DNA of 64,000 bases from an uncultured beta proteobacterium (GCA_903845935.1 CAIMZI010000131.1:1-64000); one strand, 5' to 3'. Shown: positions 19,476 through 29,667, counted from the first letter of the stretch. Numbers and translations: made by a program. Notes: a model not told the origin generated them from the sequence alone.

Positions 19476-22400
19476 ATGGCGGATATCAAAAAACTGTTAC
19501 AGCGCAAGCGCTTCTCCCTGGAAATTTTGGGCATAGTGGCGCTGGCCGAATTCGCCGTGATGGCCCTGCTAGACCAACTAGCGCCCGCTATCAATGCCTT
19601 GCAAACAGACCTGCTGGCTGCGCTCGGTCTGATACTGCTGTGCGCGCCTCTGATCTTCTGGCGCAGCCGTGCAGTGCATGGCCGCGAGTGGCAGAACCTG
19701 TCGAATGCGGTGCAATCCTCCGGCAATGCGGTTCTGCTGCTCGATGCCGAGCAGCGCATTCTCTGGGTCAACCAGGGCTTTACGCGCATGTCTGGCTATA
19801 CGCTGGAAGAGGCCAAGGGTCAGACACCCGAACAGTTAGTGGGCAGTGGACTCACGGAGGCCAGCATGCTCAAGCGGCTGCGCGACAGCGTGGTCGGTGC
19901 AAAACCCTGTCGGGCCGAAGTCTGCAACCGGCGCAAGGACGGGCAGCTCTACTGGGCCGACCTGGACTTCAGACCGGATTTGGATAGGCACGGCAGCTTG
20001 CTGGGTTTTGTGGAAATCAGCACCGACATCACCGAATTAAAGCAGGCCAAGCTCAGTCTGGAGGCGAGCCTGCGCGAAGCGGAGGCCCTGCGCCATACCG
20101 TCAACACACATGCGATTGTCTCGGTGGCCGACGCGGGTGGGCGAATCATCGACATCAATCCCGCCTTTTGTGCCCTCAGCGGCTATAGTCGCGAGCAGTT
20201 GCTCGGGCAGGATCACCGGATTTTGAACTCGGGTACCCATGCACCGGAATTCTGGACCGCCATGTGGGATGACATATCCCGGGGCAAGCCCTGGCGCGGC
20301 GAGGTCTGCAACCGTGACCAGCAGGGTCGAATCTATTGGGTGGACAGCATGATTGCACCGTTTCTGGGTGCCGATGGATTGGTCGAAAAATACGTTTCGG
20401 TGCGCGTGGATATCACGGCGCGCAAGATTGCCCAGGAGGAACTGTTGCACCAAAGCCGCCTCTTGTCCGAGGTGCTGGACGCTGTGCCTTACGGCCTGGT
20501 GGTCTACGACGCACAGCAGGAGTTGCGCCTGCACAATGCGCAGTTCACCGAGCTGCTGGAGCTGCCAGCGGAATTGCTGGCACAAAAGCCGTTTTATTTT
20601 GCCGACCAGATTCGATACCTGTATGCACGTGGCGACTACGCCAGCGGGCAAAGCCTGGAAGTGGTGCTGGCGGGATTCGAAGGCGCCATGGCGGGGCGCC
20701 AGCATCTCACTCTGGAGCGGCGCCAGTTCGACGGACGCCATATTGAAATTCGAGCCCACCCCATTTCTGGCGGCTGGACCGTGCTGAGCTACCGCGACAA
20801 CACCGAGCGAAAGAATCAGGCACTGCAGCTCAGCGATGCCCAGGAACGGGTGCGCCTGGCAACCGAAAGTGCGGGCATTGGCATCTGGTCGCTGAACCCG
20901 ATCTCCGGTGAACAGCACTGGGACGCTCAGCAGTACCGACTCTTCGGCATGGACCCCAAAGCCCACAGCGCCGACAAAATTTTTGACCTCTGGTCGCAGC
21001 ATCTGCACCCTGCGGACGCAGAAGCAGCGCGCGCAGCCTTTCAACGCAGCATTGACCAGGGCCTGCCCTTTGAGCAGGTGTTCCGCATCATCCGACCGGA
21101 TGGCGCGCTGCGTCACATCCGGGCCCTGGGCAGTCCACGCATGGACAGCGAGGGCCGGGTCGAGTACATCGTAGGAACCAACATGGATGTCACCGATGCC
21201 ACGCTGCTGGTTGAAACCATGCAGGAGGCACGCCTGCGGGCCGAGGAAGCCAGCCGGACCAAGGACCAATTCCTGGCCAATATGAGCCATGAAATCCGCA
21301 CGCCCATGAACGCCGTGATGGGCATGCTCAAGCTGCTTGAATTCAGTGTGACCGACCTGCAGCAAGGGCGCTATGTGGAACAGGCCAGGCAGGCGTCCGG
21401 GCTGATGCTGCGATTGGTAGACAGTCTGCTGGACTTTTCCCGCTTGGAAGCCCATCACTTGACGCTGGCACGTGCTCCTTTCCGTCTGGACGACTGCCTG
21501 GACGAACTGGCGCCTATGCTGGCAGGTGCTGTTGGCGACAGAGACATCCATGTGCGCTTCGACCTGGCGCGTCCCCTGCCAGAAGCGCTGGTTGGCGACG
21601 CGCTGCGGCTGCGCCAGGTGCTGTCCAACCTGATGGGCAACGCCGTGAAATTCACCCTTTCCGGAGAAGTGGTCTGCCAGATTTCCGTGCTGCAACAGTC
21701 CGCAGCCCAATGCCGTTTGGCCTTTTGCGTGCGCGATACCGGCATCGGCATTGCACCAGAGTTTCTAGCCACCATTTTCGATGCCTTCGTGCAGGTGCAA
21801 TCCGGAACCACACGCGACTATGGCGGTGCCGGCCTGGGACTGGCGATCGCCCAACGCCTGGTGAAACTGATGGGCGGACGCATTGAAGTGCAGAGCGAAC
21901 CCGGAGTCGGCAGCCGCTTTGAATTTGCCCTTGACTTTGCGTTGCAGCAGCCAGCGCACATCCCGGCGCCGCGCCAGGCACTAACGACAAAGCCCCATAC
22001 GCCGGACCCGCGCCCAACAGCATCGCGTCCGGCCCCGGTCCGGCCCGCGGCGATTCACGTCAATCGTCTCCGAGGCATGCGGGTGCTGGTGGTGGAAGAC
22101 AGTCCGATCAACCAACAGGTCATGCAGCAGCTGTTGGAGAATGAGGGAGCAAATGTGGCCGTTGCAGACAACGGCCAGTTGGGCGTAGATGCCCTGCGCG
22201 CGTCATTAACGCAGCAGGCTTTTGACGTGGTGCTGATGGATATCCAGATGCCAGTGATGGACGGCTATCAGGCCACCCGCACGGCGCGCTTGCTGCCTGG
22301 GCTGCAACAGCTTCCCATCATTGCCGTCAGCGCCAATGTGCAAGCGTCGGACCGTGCGCAAAGTTTGGCATCGGGTATGAATGCGCATATCGGCAAACCC

Positions 22401-23255
22401 TATGCGCTGGATGAATTAGTGGCCTTGATACAGCGCCTGACCAGATGGGCGCACGCCATGCCCGCTGCAGCGCCCAGCGCCACGCTGCAGGCCAAAGTGC
22501 CTGCGCTGCACGTTTACTGGATCCTGGGCGACCTACAACAGCCCCGACCCGACGCGCTCCGACTGCTGCAACAAAACTTGGTGCTGCACCTGCTGGACTC
22601 CGTGGCGGCACTGGCCGAGCAGATGGTCAACGGTTCGGTGCACTGTGGGCTACTCGTGGCCGACCTGGAATGCATCACCAGCGAATCCATGGGCAAACTG
22701 GTGGCGCAAGGCAATGGTGCTAGCATGAAAGACCTGGCCATGCTGGTGCTGGCCGACGCGGTGACAGAAGCAGAGATGCAAGCCTGCATCCGCTGCGGCG
22801 CGGTGGATATGGTGCCCCTGCCCTATGCCCTGGAGCAGCTGGAGGTGATCGCCAGAAAGCACATCAACGCACGGGGAGAATTGCGAGTGGACACGAACAA
22901 CAAGGTGGTGGCGATTGACGCCTGGGGTGCGATGCAGCGCATGCAGTCGGATCCGGCTTTTTTCGGCAGTCTGCTGCGGGCCTTTTTTGATGAATTGCCG
23001 CTGCGCCGGCAACTGCTGGCCGCCGACTGGAGCCTGGACCCGGTGCAGGTCAAGCACCGCAGCCATGCACTCAAGGGCCTGGCCCTGACGCTCGGACTGG
23101 CAAGTCTGGCCACGGTGGCCAGTGAGGCCGAACACCGGTCTGCGCATGCAACTGCAGATGCAGGCTTGCTGTTGCGACTGGAGGGCGAGATGCGGTCTGC
23201 CAGCTTCCATATCTTGCGCTGGCTTTCTCTGCATCCGGAGTGCACCGTGGTATGA
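19476..23255 (+). CDS. Membrane-bound multi-PAS hybrid histidine kinase with REC, pseudo-REC and HPt
   Basis: Start placed at MADIKKLLQRKRFSLEILG inside ORF 18291..23255; PAS/PAC blocks (ITELKQAKLSLE, DITARKIAQEEL), FLANMSHEIRTPMNAVMGML, REC VLMDIQMPVMDGYQATR, C-terminal HALKGLALTLG HPt motif. Confidence 0.92.
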   Translation: MADIKKLLQRKRFSLEILGIVALAEFAVMALLDQLAPAINALQTDLLAALGLILLCAPLIFWRSRAVHGREWQNLSNAVQSSGNAVLLLDAEQRILWVNQGFTRMSGYTLEEAKGQTPEQLVGSGLTEASMLKRLRDSVVGAKPCRAEVCNRRKDGQLYWADLDFRPDLDRHGSLLGFVEISTDITELKQAKLSLEASLREAEALRHTVNTHAIVSVADAGGRIIDINPAFCALSGYSREQLLGQDHRILNSGTHAPEFWTAMWDDISRGKPWRGEVCNRDQQGRIYWVDSMIAPFLGADGLVEKYVSVRVDITARKIAQEELLHQSRLLSEVLDAVPYGLVVYDAQQELRLHNAQFTELLELPAELLAQKPFYFADQIRYLYARGDYASGQSLEVVLAGFEGAMAGRQHLTLERRQFDGRHIEIRAHPISGGWTVLSYRDNTERKNQALQLSDAQERVRLATESAGIGIWSLNPISGEQHWDAQQYRLFGMDPKAHSADKIFDLWSQHLHPADAEAARAAFQRSIDQGLPFEQVFRIIRPDGALRHIRALGSPRMDSEGRVEYIVGTNMDVTDATLLVETMQEARLRAEEASRTKDQFLANMSHEIRTPMNAVMGMLKLLEFSVTDLQQGRYVEQARQASGLMLRLVDSLLDFSRLEAHHLTLARAPFRLDDCLDELAPMLAGAVGDRDIHVRFDLARPLPEALVGDALRLRQVLSNLMGNAVKFTLSGEVVCQISVLQQSAAQCRLAFCVRDTGIGIAPEFLATIFDAFVQVQSGTTRDYGGAGLGLAIAQRLVKLMGGRIEVQSEPGVGSRFEFALDFALQQPAHIPAPRQALTTKPHTPDPRPTASRPAPVRPAAIHVNRLRGMRVLVVEDSPINQQVMQQLLENEGANVAVADNGQLGVDALRASLTQQAFDVVLMDIQMPVMDGYQATRTARLLPGLQQLPIIAVSANVQASDRAQSLASGMNAHIGKPYALDELVALIQRLTRWAHAMPAAAPSATLQAKVPALHVYWILGDLQQPRPDALRLLQQNLVLHLLDSVAALAEQMVNGSVHCGLLVADLECITSESMGKLVAQGNGASMKDLAMLVLADAVTEAEMQACIRCGAVDMVPLPYALEQLEVIARKHINARGELRVDTNNKVVAIDAWGAMQRMQSDPAFFGSLLRAFFDELPLRRQLLAADWSLDPVQVKHRSHALKGLALTLGLASLATVASEAEHRSAHATADAGLLLRLEGEMRSASFHILRWLSLHPECTVV

Positions 23256-24883
23256 ACCAATTGCCGTATGACGCATTGCGCATCCTGGTGGTGGATGACG
23301 AGGCCATCGCGCGCCTGATTCTGAGCCGTCCGCTGCTGGAGCTGGGACACCAGATTTCGCTGGCGGCGAGTGGCAACCAGGCACTTGACATGCTGCAAAA
23401 ACATAGTTTTGACCTGATCCTGCTGGACATCGGCATGCAGGACGGTGACGGCTTTTTGGTGCTCGACACGCTGCGTAAAAAGGAGGAGCTGCGCTGGGTC
23501 CCCATCATCGTGACCTCGGGCCACCAGTCCGAGGCGCAAATCAACCGGGCTCTTGAACTGGGCGCGGATGACTACATGACCAAGCCGCTCAACATCGGCT
23601 TTTTACGTTACAAGATTCGCAACTTCCAGCGCGTCATATCCTTGCAGAAGCAAAATTTGCAGTTGCTGGCCAGCGTGACGCAAAAGCAGCAGTCGCTGGA
23701 AGATCGCATTGCCCTGGAGTTTGAATACAGCTCGCGCATCCAAAAGACCTTGTTGTTCGGCAGTGTCCCGCTGGCACCCGGCGGCCTGTTCACCTCGGCG
23801 CGGGCGCAGGCGGCACAGGGCATCAATGGCGACTTTATCGAGATAATTTCCGTCTACCCGGATTCGGTGGACATCATCATCGGCGACGTCATGGGCAAGG
23901 GACCACTGGCGGCGATTCTGGGGGCCGACGTCAAGCTGCAGGTACAGCGGCAAATTTCCAATCGCCTGAGCCTGGGCAATGGCACGCGCTTTTCGGTCAC
24001 CGAGATCGTGAATGCCATCCATGGCACGCTCACGCCCAAGCTGATCGAACTGGAGAGCTTTGTCACCTTTTTGTATGCCCGACTCGACAAGGCCCACCGG
24101 ACTCTGACCGTGATCTGTTGCGGCCATCCGCCCCTGATTGTGCTGAGCGGTGGCGAGTCGCGCCTGTTCGGACCGCCCAATCTACCGCTGGGCGTGATGG
24201 TCGACGAGGTCTATGAAGAGCAGCAATGTGCGATTGAAGCCGGTGCCTCGGTGATTTGCTATTCCGACGGTCTGTCCGAGGCCAAGAACATCCATGGCGA
24301 GGCCTATGGCGAAGACCGCTTGCTGCTGGAACTGGCGCCCTATCACCAGGCCCAATGGGGTGCCAATGCGCTGGTGGAACTGGTCTATGCCTCGGTGCTG
24401 CGTTTTGTCGGCGAGCAGCCTCTGGCCGATGACCTGACGCTGGTGGTGGCCAAGGTGCCGGAAGACGGCGCCCTGCACAGCCGCCTGCGTTTGCCGCGTG
24501 CACTGGACCGCATTTCCGAGCTGCGGGGCTTTGTTGAGCACTTTGCGCAGGAGCTGCAGTTGTCAGCGGAGCTGACCGACAAGATGGTGTTGGTGGCGGT
24601 AGAAAGCTTTACCAACACCGTGCGCCACTCCAGCAGCGAAATCATCAACTCGGCGTTGGAGCTGCAAATTCGCCAGCAGGACAGCATGGTCTGGTTGCTG
24701 CTGGAAGCACTGGGGCCGTACTTTGATCCGGGCGCTGTGCCGCTGGAGCCGCTCGATCCCATGGACCTGAGCCGCGAGGGAGGCTTTGGCCTGCACATCA
24801 TCAACGCACTGGCAGATTCGGTGCGCTACTCGCATGCGGCAGGGGTCAATCACATGGAATTCGGCTTTCACTGTCAGGCCTGA
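23252..24883 (+). CDS. REC - SpoIIE/PP2C phosphatase - RsbW-like HATPase switch protein
   Basis: Start placed at MNQLPYDALRILVVDDEA; LILLDIGMQDGDG; DIIIGDVMGKGPLAAIL...VICYSDGLSEAKN PP2C motifs; C-terminal VLVAVESFTNTVRHSS and REGGFGLHIINALAD HATPase motifs. Confidence 0.9.
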   Translation: MNQLPYDALRILVVDDEAIARLILSRPLLELGHQISLAASGNQALDMLQKHSFDLILLDIGMQDGDGFLVLDTLRKKEELRWVPIIVTSGHQSEAQINRALELGADDYMTKPLNIGFLRYKIRNFQRVISLQKQNLQLLASVTQKQQSLEDRIALEFEYSSRIQKTLLFGSVPLAPGGLFTSARAQAAQGINGDFIEIISVYPDSVDIIIGDVMGKGPLAAILGADVKLQVQRQISNRLSLGNGTRFSVTEIVNAIHGTLTPKLIELESFVTFLYARLDKAHRTLTVICCGHPPLIVLSGGESRLFGPPNLPLGVMVDEVYEEQQCAIEAGASVICYSDGLSEAKNIHGEAYGEDRLLLELAPYHQAQWGANALVELVYASVLRFVGEQPLADDLTLVVAKVPEDGALHSRLRLPRALDRISELRGFVEHFAQELQLSAELTDKMVLVAVESFTNTVRHSSSEIINSALELQIRQQDSMVWLLLEALGPYFDPGAVPLEPLDPMDLSREGGFGLHIINALADSVRYSHAAGVNHMEFGFHCQA

Positions 24884-26269
24884 ATGACGGCCTATGTGGT
24901 GTTTGTGGCGCTGTTCGTGGCGGCCTATTGTGTCCAACGCGATGGACTGGAGGCGGTGTTTCTGAAGGTCTGGATACCCATCTTTCTGTACATTCCGTTT
25001 GCCTTCACGGCGCACATACCGCTGGTGCCGATTCGCACCTTTTCGCAGGCTGCCATCGTACCCATCATGGTCGCGCTGTTCAAGGAAAAGGGCCACCTGA
25101 TACGCTTTGGACGGCTGGAAATACTGCTGGCCCTGTATGTGCTGCTGCGCGTGGCGGCAGACTTCAGCAGCCGCGGCTACAAGGACGCACAGAACTACGC
25201 CTTCTACATGCTGAGCTGCCTGATCGGCCCCTACCTGATGGGCCACTACATCATCCACAGCCGGCGCATGGACATCAAGACGGCCAAGATGTTTGTGCTG
25301 ATCTTCCTGACTTTTTTTCCGATGTTTTTGTACGAGGCCAAATTCTGGGTGAATCCGATCTTCAAGATCATGTCGCCCCTGTTTCCAGATGCCTTTAGCG
25401 GACTCTCCATCCGCTATGGTCTGGCCCGCACGGCCGGCACCTTTGAGCATCCTATCCTGGCCTGCATCCTGGTGGTGGCGGTGTATCGAATGCACCGTTG
25501 GCTGAGCTGGGTGGGTGCCTGGAAGGACGCACAGCAGGGCTGGCTAGGGAAAATCCAGGGCTGGCTCAAGCCCTTCCCATTTTCCTTTGCGACACAGATT
25601 TCCATCGTGCTGGTCATCATGGCCATCATGACCATTTCGCGCGGCCCGTGGATCGGTGGCATCGCCGCTGCCGTGCTGGTGGCGGCGGGCAATCTGAAAA
25701 ACCGCAAGCAGGCGCTGATCATTGTCTGCCTGCTATTTGTGGTCGGCGGCATAGGCGGCAAGCTGGCACTGGACGCCTACATCACACCCGGCGAAGGCCA
25801 GGTGATGGCGGAAGAGGCGCAGACCATGCTGTACCGCAAGGTGATGGTGGAGCGTTACACGGAATTTTTGGTGGAACGCATGTGGACCGGCTGGGGCCTG
25901 ACCACGGTGCCCACCATCAAGGGCATGGAGTCGATCGACAACGCATTCTTTTTGATGGCCTTGCAACATGGGGTGCTGGCTCCCTTGCTGTTTGCCATCA
26001 TTTTTGTCTATGCCATCGTCTCGCAGGTGGTGTTTGGTCTCAAGTCGCCCGTAGGCACGGCGCCCTTGGGCTTCAGCTTTGCCGGCATTTATCTGATGTG
26101 CTTTATTGCCTTTGCCTCTGTCTATATGGGTGCGCAGACCGAGCCCCTGTTGTTTTTGCTGCTGGGCTGGGGCGAGGGCATGAAATCGCGTAAGCCCGAG
26201 TCCGACAGCCCCGGCATGCCAGCCGCTGCGCCGCAAGCCAGTCACGGCTTTCGCCGCGTGCTGAATTAG
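24884..26269 (+). CDS. O-antigen ligase/polymerase-like membrane protein
   Basis: 461 aa polytopic protein; ARTAGTFEHPILACILVVAVY and MTISRGPWIGGIAAAVLVA resemble Wzy/WaaL-type segments; EPS context. Confidence 0.75.
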   Translation: MTAYVVFVALFVAAYCVQRDGLEAVFLKVWIPIFLYIPFAFTAHIPLVPIRTFSQAAIVPIMVALFKEKGHLIRFGRLEILLALYVLLRVAADFSSRGYKDAQNYAFYMLSCLIGPYLMGHYIIHSRRMDIKTAKMFVLIFLTFFPMFLYEAKFWVNPIFKIMSPLFPDAFSGLSIRYGLARTAGTFEHPILACILVVAVYRMHRWLSWVGAWKDAQQGWLGKIQGWLKPFPFSFATQISIVLVIMAIMTISRGPWIGGIAAAVLVAAGNLKNRKQALIIVCLLFVVGGIGGKLALDAYITPGEGQVMAEEAQTMLYRKVMVERYTEFLVERMWTGWGLTTVPTIKGMESIDNAFFLMALQHGVLAPLLFAIIFVYAIVSQVVFGLKSPVGTAPLGFSFAGIYLMCFIAFASVYMGAQTEPLLFLLLGWGEGMKSRKPESDSPGMPAAAPQASHGFRRVLN

Positions 26270-26274
26270 CGTCC

Positions 26275-28443
26275 CTAGCCGCGATGGCGCCCCTGCCTGA
26301 ATTGCTGCAGTCTGAGTAAAAACAGGTTCCAGCGCAGGCTCATGCCCGAGCTGCTCATAAAGGTATTGAACTTGTCGCCGGTGATGGTTTCCACCAGCTG
26401 GCTCTTGATGGATTCGCCGCCACTGTCCATGGGCACCTTGTTGACAACCAGCCCGACTGCATCCGGGTCCATGCGCTCCAGCTGCACCCTGGCCCGCACC
26501 ACATCGGCCTTGTTCAACACTTCGGCTTCCACCACCAGGAACACCTGACCGATGGCGTCGATCAGCAGCTCGGCATCGGCCGAGGGCAGCAGCGGCGGCA
26601 GGTCGATCAGCACCATGTCGAACTGGCGGCTCCAGGTTTCCAGCGCGGACATGAACACGTCCAGACGCTTGATACCGCTGTCGATACTTTGTCCGTAGGG
26701 AACCACATTCAGGCGCATGCCGAAATGGCGCTGCAGATTGACCACCTCCATGGCCTGGGCCCGGCCAATCAGCAGATCGGTCAATCCGGGCAAATCCGAG
26801 GACATTGCCGAATGGCTGGTCAGGGAATCGGCATCAATCACCAGCGTGCGCGTTCCCAACTCCACAAGGGTGCGTGCCAACTCCAGCACGATCGAGGTGG
26901 TGCCGCCACCGACCTTGACGGACGAAAAGCTGTACACATTGCGCGCGCCGCGCGCCTGGTTGCGCCGCAGCGTGGAGGCAAAGCGACGGAACTGGTCATC
27001 GCTCAGAATGTGGGTGGAGGCGTCCTGCGCATCTACCAGCCAGGCTGCGCTGCGAATGCGCATGGCCTTCTCGGCATCGCCAACGGTAATCACGCGCTTG
27101 TCAAAATAGTCCAATCCCATCGGAATCAGCAGGATCAGCGCCAGGCTAGCGAGCATCAGCCCCAGCAACACCTTGGTCTTGCCTATGCCCTGGGGCGTGA
27201 TGGCTGGCAGGGCCGGCGTGATCAGGCGTGTAAAGCCCAGCGCGTTGCTTTCGGTCTGCAGGTAATTGACCCGCGAGCGCATATCGCCGAGTTCCTGTTC
27301 GCGTTTTTTAATTTCGCCGCTAAAGCGCATGGCTTCGCGAAAGCTGCTGGCAAATTCCGATGCCTGGCCCTGCAGCTGACCGACGCGCTCAGTCAGCTCA
27401 CGCTCGACCTGTTGGGACTCCTCCAGTGTGGCGACCAATCGTGCCCGGGTGTTGCCCAGGGCGGACTTGTCAAAGTCCGATTCGCTGGCTTGCAGACGCC
27501 GCTTGAGCTCGGCCATTTCGTCCAACGCCGGCTTCTTGGCCGGGTGCCCATCCTGCAGTCCGGCCAGCACCCGGTACAGCTCTTCGTTGCGCTTGATCAC
27601 CTCATTGCGCATGGCCTGCAAACCGTTGTCCTGCAGACGCATCTCCAGCACCGAACGCCCGGCGCTGGAAGGGACTTCCTTCTGATGTTCAAAAGCGGCC
27701 AGTGTGGCCTGGGCGCGGCTGCGTTCAACGGCGGCGAGTGCCAGCTTTTCGCGGGCCAGCGCCAAGGTCACGTCAAACGGATTGGTGGTGTTTTCACCAA
27801 AGGTGGTGAGGCCCAGAAAGCCGGCCAGGTTGGCGCGACGGCTTTCATATTCGGTGATCTCAGCATTCAAGACCTTGGCGCGCTCGGCCAGCACGCGTCC
27901 GCGATCGTCAGCACCATAAATCTGCTCGTTATGCGTGGTTTCCAGAAAGGAGTCCATGATCGCGTTGACGATGTCGTGCAGGTGGAGCTTCTGGCTGGAG
28001 TTGGTCCCTACCCGCACCATGTAGGTGTCTGGAATGGCAAAAATATAGATGGTCTTTTGCTGGCGCTCGATCCACTTGCGTTTGTCTTCCGATGGAAGCT
28101 TGGGATCTATGCCCTTGGCGGCCAGTGCGTCGAGCGCGTGTTCCAGTACGTCATAGCGCAGTATGGAGCGCGACAAATGGTTCACAAACTCGCGGTATTG
28201 CGAGTTGGATTGCAGCTCCAGGTCCTTGTCGGCGGACATGGTCTTTTGATAGGCAGGAGCCACCTGAAAGACGGCCTCGGCCGTATAGCTGCTCTTGACC
28301 GTCAACAGGGCCATCGGAATGCCGATCAACAGCAAGAACAGCGCAGCCATCAGTCCGGCGCGTTTGTGGCGCTGCCAGCCTATGCTCAGACGCAGGCTGC
28401 GGGCGGAAGATGCTGGAACGGTGGGGAGTGCGGCGGTTGACAT
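26275..28443 (-). CDS. Chain-length determinant / BY-kinase-like protein (Wzc/GumC-like) with degenerate Walker A
   Basis: 722 aa; N-terminal Wzz region with TM near residue 30 and second TM LLGLMLASLALILLIPMGL; C-terminal ATPase-like domain NVYSFSSVKVGGGTTSIVLELARTL, TLVIDADS, MVLIDLPPLLPSADA. Confidence 0.88.
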   Translation of the reverse strand: MSTAALPTVPASSARSLRLSIGWQRHKRAGLMAALFLLLIGIPMALLTVKSSYTAEAVFQVAPAYQKTMSADKDLELQSNSQYREFVNHLSRSILRYDVLEHALDALAAKGIDPKLPSEDKRKWIERQQKTIYIFAIPDTYMVRVGTNSSQKLHLHDIVNAIMDSFLETTHNEQIYGADDRGRVLAERAKVLNAEITEYESRRANLAGFLGLTTFGENTTNPFDVTLALAREKLALAAVERSRAQATLAAFEHQKEVPSSAGRSVLEMRLQDNGLQAMRNEVIKRNEELYRVLAGLQDGHPAKKPALDEMAELKRRLQASESDFDKSALGNTRARLVATLEESQQVERELTERVGQLQGQASEFASSFREAMRFSGEIKKREQELGDMRSRVNYLQTESNALGFTRLITPALPAITPQGIGKTKVLLGLMLASLALILLIPMGLDYFDKRVITVGDAEKAMRIRSAAWLVDAQDASTHILSDDQFRRFASTLRRNQARGARNVYSFSSVKVGGGTTSIVLELARTLVELGTRTLVIDADSLTSHSAMSSDLPGLTDLLIGRAQAMEVVNLQRHFGMRLNVVPYGQSIDSGIKRLDVFMSALETWSRQFDMVLIDLPPLLPSADAELLIDAIGQVFLVVEAEVLNKADVVRARVQLERMDPDAVGLVVNKVPMDSGGESIKSQLVETITGDKFNTFMSSSGMSLRWNLFLLRLQQFRQGRHRG

Positions 28444-28449
28444 GGAACT

Positions 28450-29667
28450 TCAAACCTTGCGCGCGGTCCGGGTCCAGCCCGATTTGCGGTTCAAAAAGTA
28501 GGCAACATACACCGGCAGCTTCCAGGCGGCATACAGCGGCACGCTGAGCAACTCACGCAGGCTCAGCACATGCCGGGCGTGGTGCAACCAGGCCAGGGTG
28601 ATGGCGAAAAACAGGGCCACGGCAGCGGTCAGTGCAATCCACAAGGCAGGCAACAGGCCGGTAGCGAAATAGCTGCCCGCGCCCAGCAGTGGCAGGCTGA
28701 CGGCCACGCTCAAAAAATACAGCGCCAGCGGCGGGATCACCAGGTCCAGCGCCAGTGCCAGAGTGGCCACACGCGGCCGGCGTACAAATGCACCCAGCAG
28801 ACGGGGCAGCTCCTCAATCAAGGTCTGGAGGTGACCATGTTCCCAGCGCGCCTTCTGGGTGCGGGCCACGGCCGCATCCAGTGGGAACTCGCTGGACACC
28901 TGTGCGTCAGCCAGAAACTGCGTCGGCCGCCCGGCAATGGCTAGGTCCACGCCGAGCTTCATGTCTTCGGCGATGTGGCCGCTGGCCAGACGCGCGGTGG
29001 CCGCCAGGTCCCAGGGCAAGGCCATGCCAGTGCCCATCAGATGGCAGGCGCGACCCAGACGATAGCTGCCCAGGGGGCGCACCTGGTTTTTTACCAGCCA
29101 GGCAAATGCCAGCATGCGGGTGCGCAGGCCGGAGCCCGCGGGGGCCAACATCAGATCCAGCATCTGCACCGGACATTGGGTTTGCATGCAGCGCTGCGCC
29201 AGGGCCTGAATGCCACCCTCGCTTACCGTGCAATCGGCATCCACCACGATCAGCACATCGGGCGCAGCAGAGCGCAAGGCGTCCACACCAAAGGCCAGTG
29301 CATAGCCCTTGCCGCGCAGGCTGGCGTGCTGGCGCTCCAGCACTTCGGCACCGCTGGCGCGCGCCAGTGCGGCGGTGTCATCGCTGCAGTTGTCGGCGAT
29401 CAGCAACAGCCTGTCGCCCGCTTGCAACTGGGCTTGCAGGCAACGCAGGGTCGGCAGCACATGAATGGATTCGTTGTGCGCGGGCACCAGAATGGCCACC
29501 CGCACCGGCACTGCCTGGCCCACTTGGCCCGTTGGAGGGTGCTCCTTGAGGCGGCCTGCAGCCAGGGTCAGCAGCAACAGGCTGAAGGCCGGAATAGCCA
29601 GCAGGATGGCCGCGCCGCTGGCCAGAAGGCCGGCAAGTGTGAGTGCAGCGGTGAGTAGGAGTTCCAT
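28450..29667 (-). CDS. Membrane glycosyltransferase family 2
   Basis: 405 aa; VRVAILVPAHNESIHVLPTLRCLQ, VLIVVDADCTVSEGG, QKARWEHGHLQTLIEELPRL, C-terminal TM helices. Confidence 0.92.
   Translation of the reverse strand: MELLLTAALTLAGLLASGAAILLAIPAFSLLLLTLAAGRLKEHPPTGQVGQAVPVRVAILVPAHNESIHVLPTLRCLQAQLQAGDRLLLIADNCSDDTAALARASGAEVLERQHASLRGKGYALAFGVDALRSAAPDVLIVVDADCTVSEGGIQALAQRCMQTQCPVQMLDLMLAPAGSGLRTRMLAFAWLVKNQVRPLGSYRLGRACHLMGTGMALPWDLAATARLASGHIAEDMKLGVDLAIAGRPTQFLADAQVSSEFPLDAAVARTQKARWEHGHLQTLIEELPRLLGAFVRRPRVATLALALDLVIPPLALYFLSVAVSLPLLGAGSYFATGLLPALWIALTAAVALFFAITLAWLHHARHVLSLRELLSVPLYAAWKLPVYVAYFLNRKSGWTRTARKV

Noticed and set aside
20037-21710. 557-aa minus-strand ORF opposite the multi-PAS hybrid kinase
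   Set aside because: Low-complexity His/Gln/Gly-rich translation typical of antisense reading of GC-rich coding DNA; the + strand has coherent PAS/HisKA domains
26689-28440. 583-aa plus-strand ORF
   Set aside because: Antisense shadow of the Wzc-like gene; Gln/His-rich composition without domain motifs
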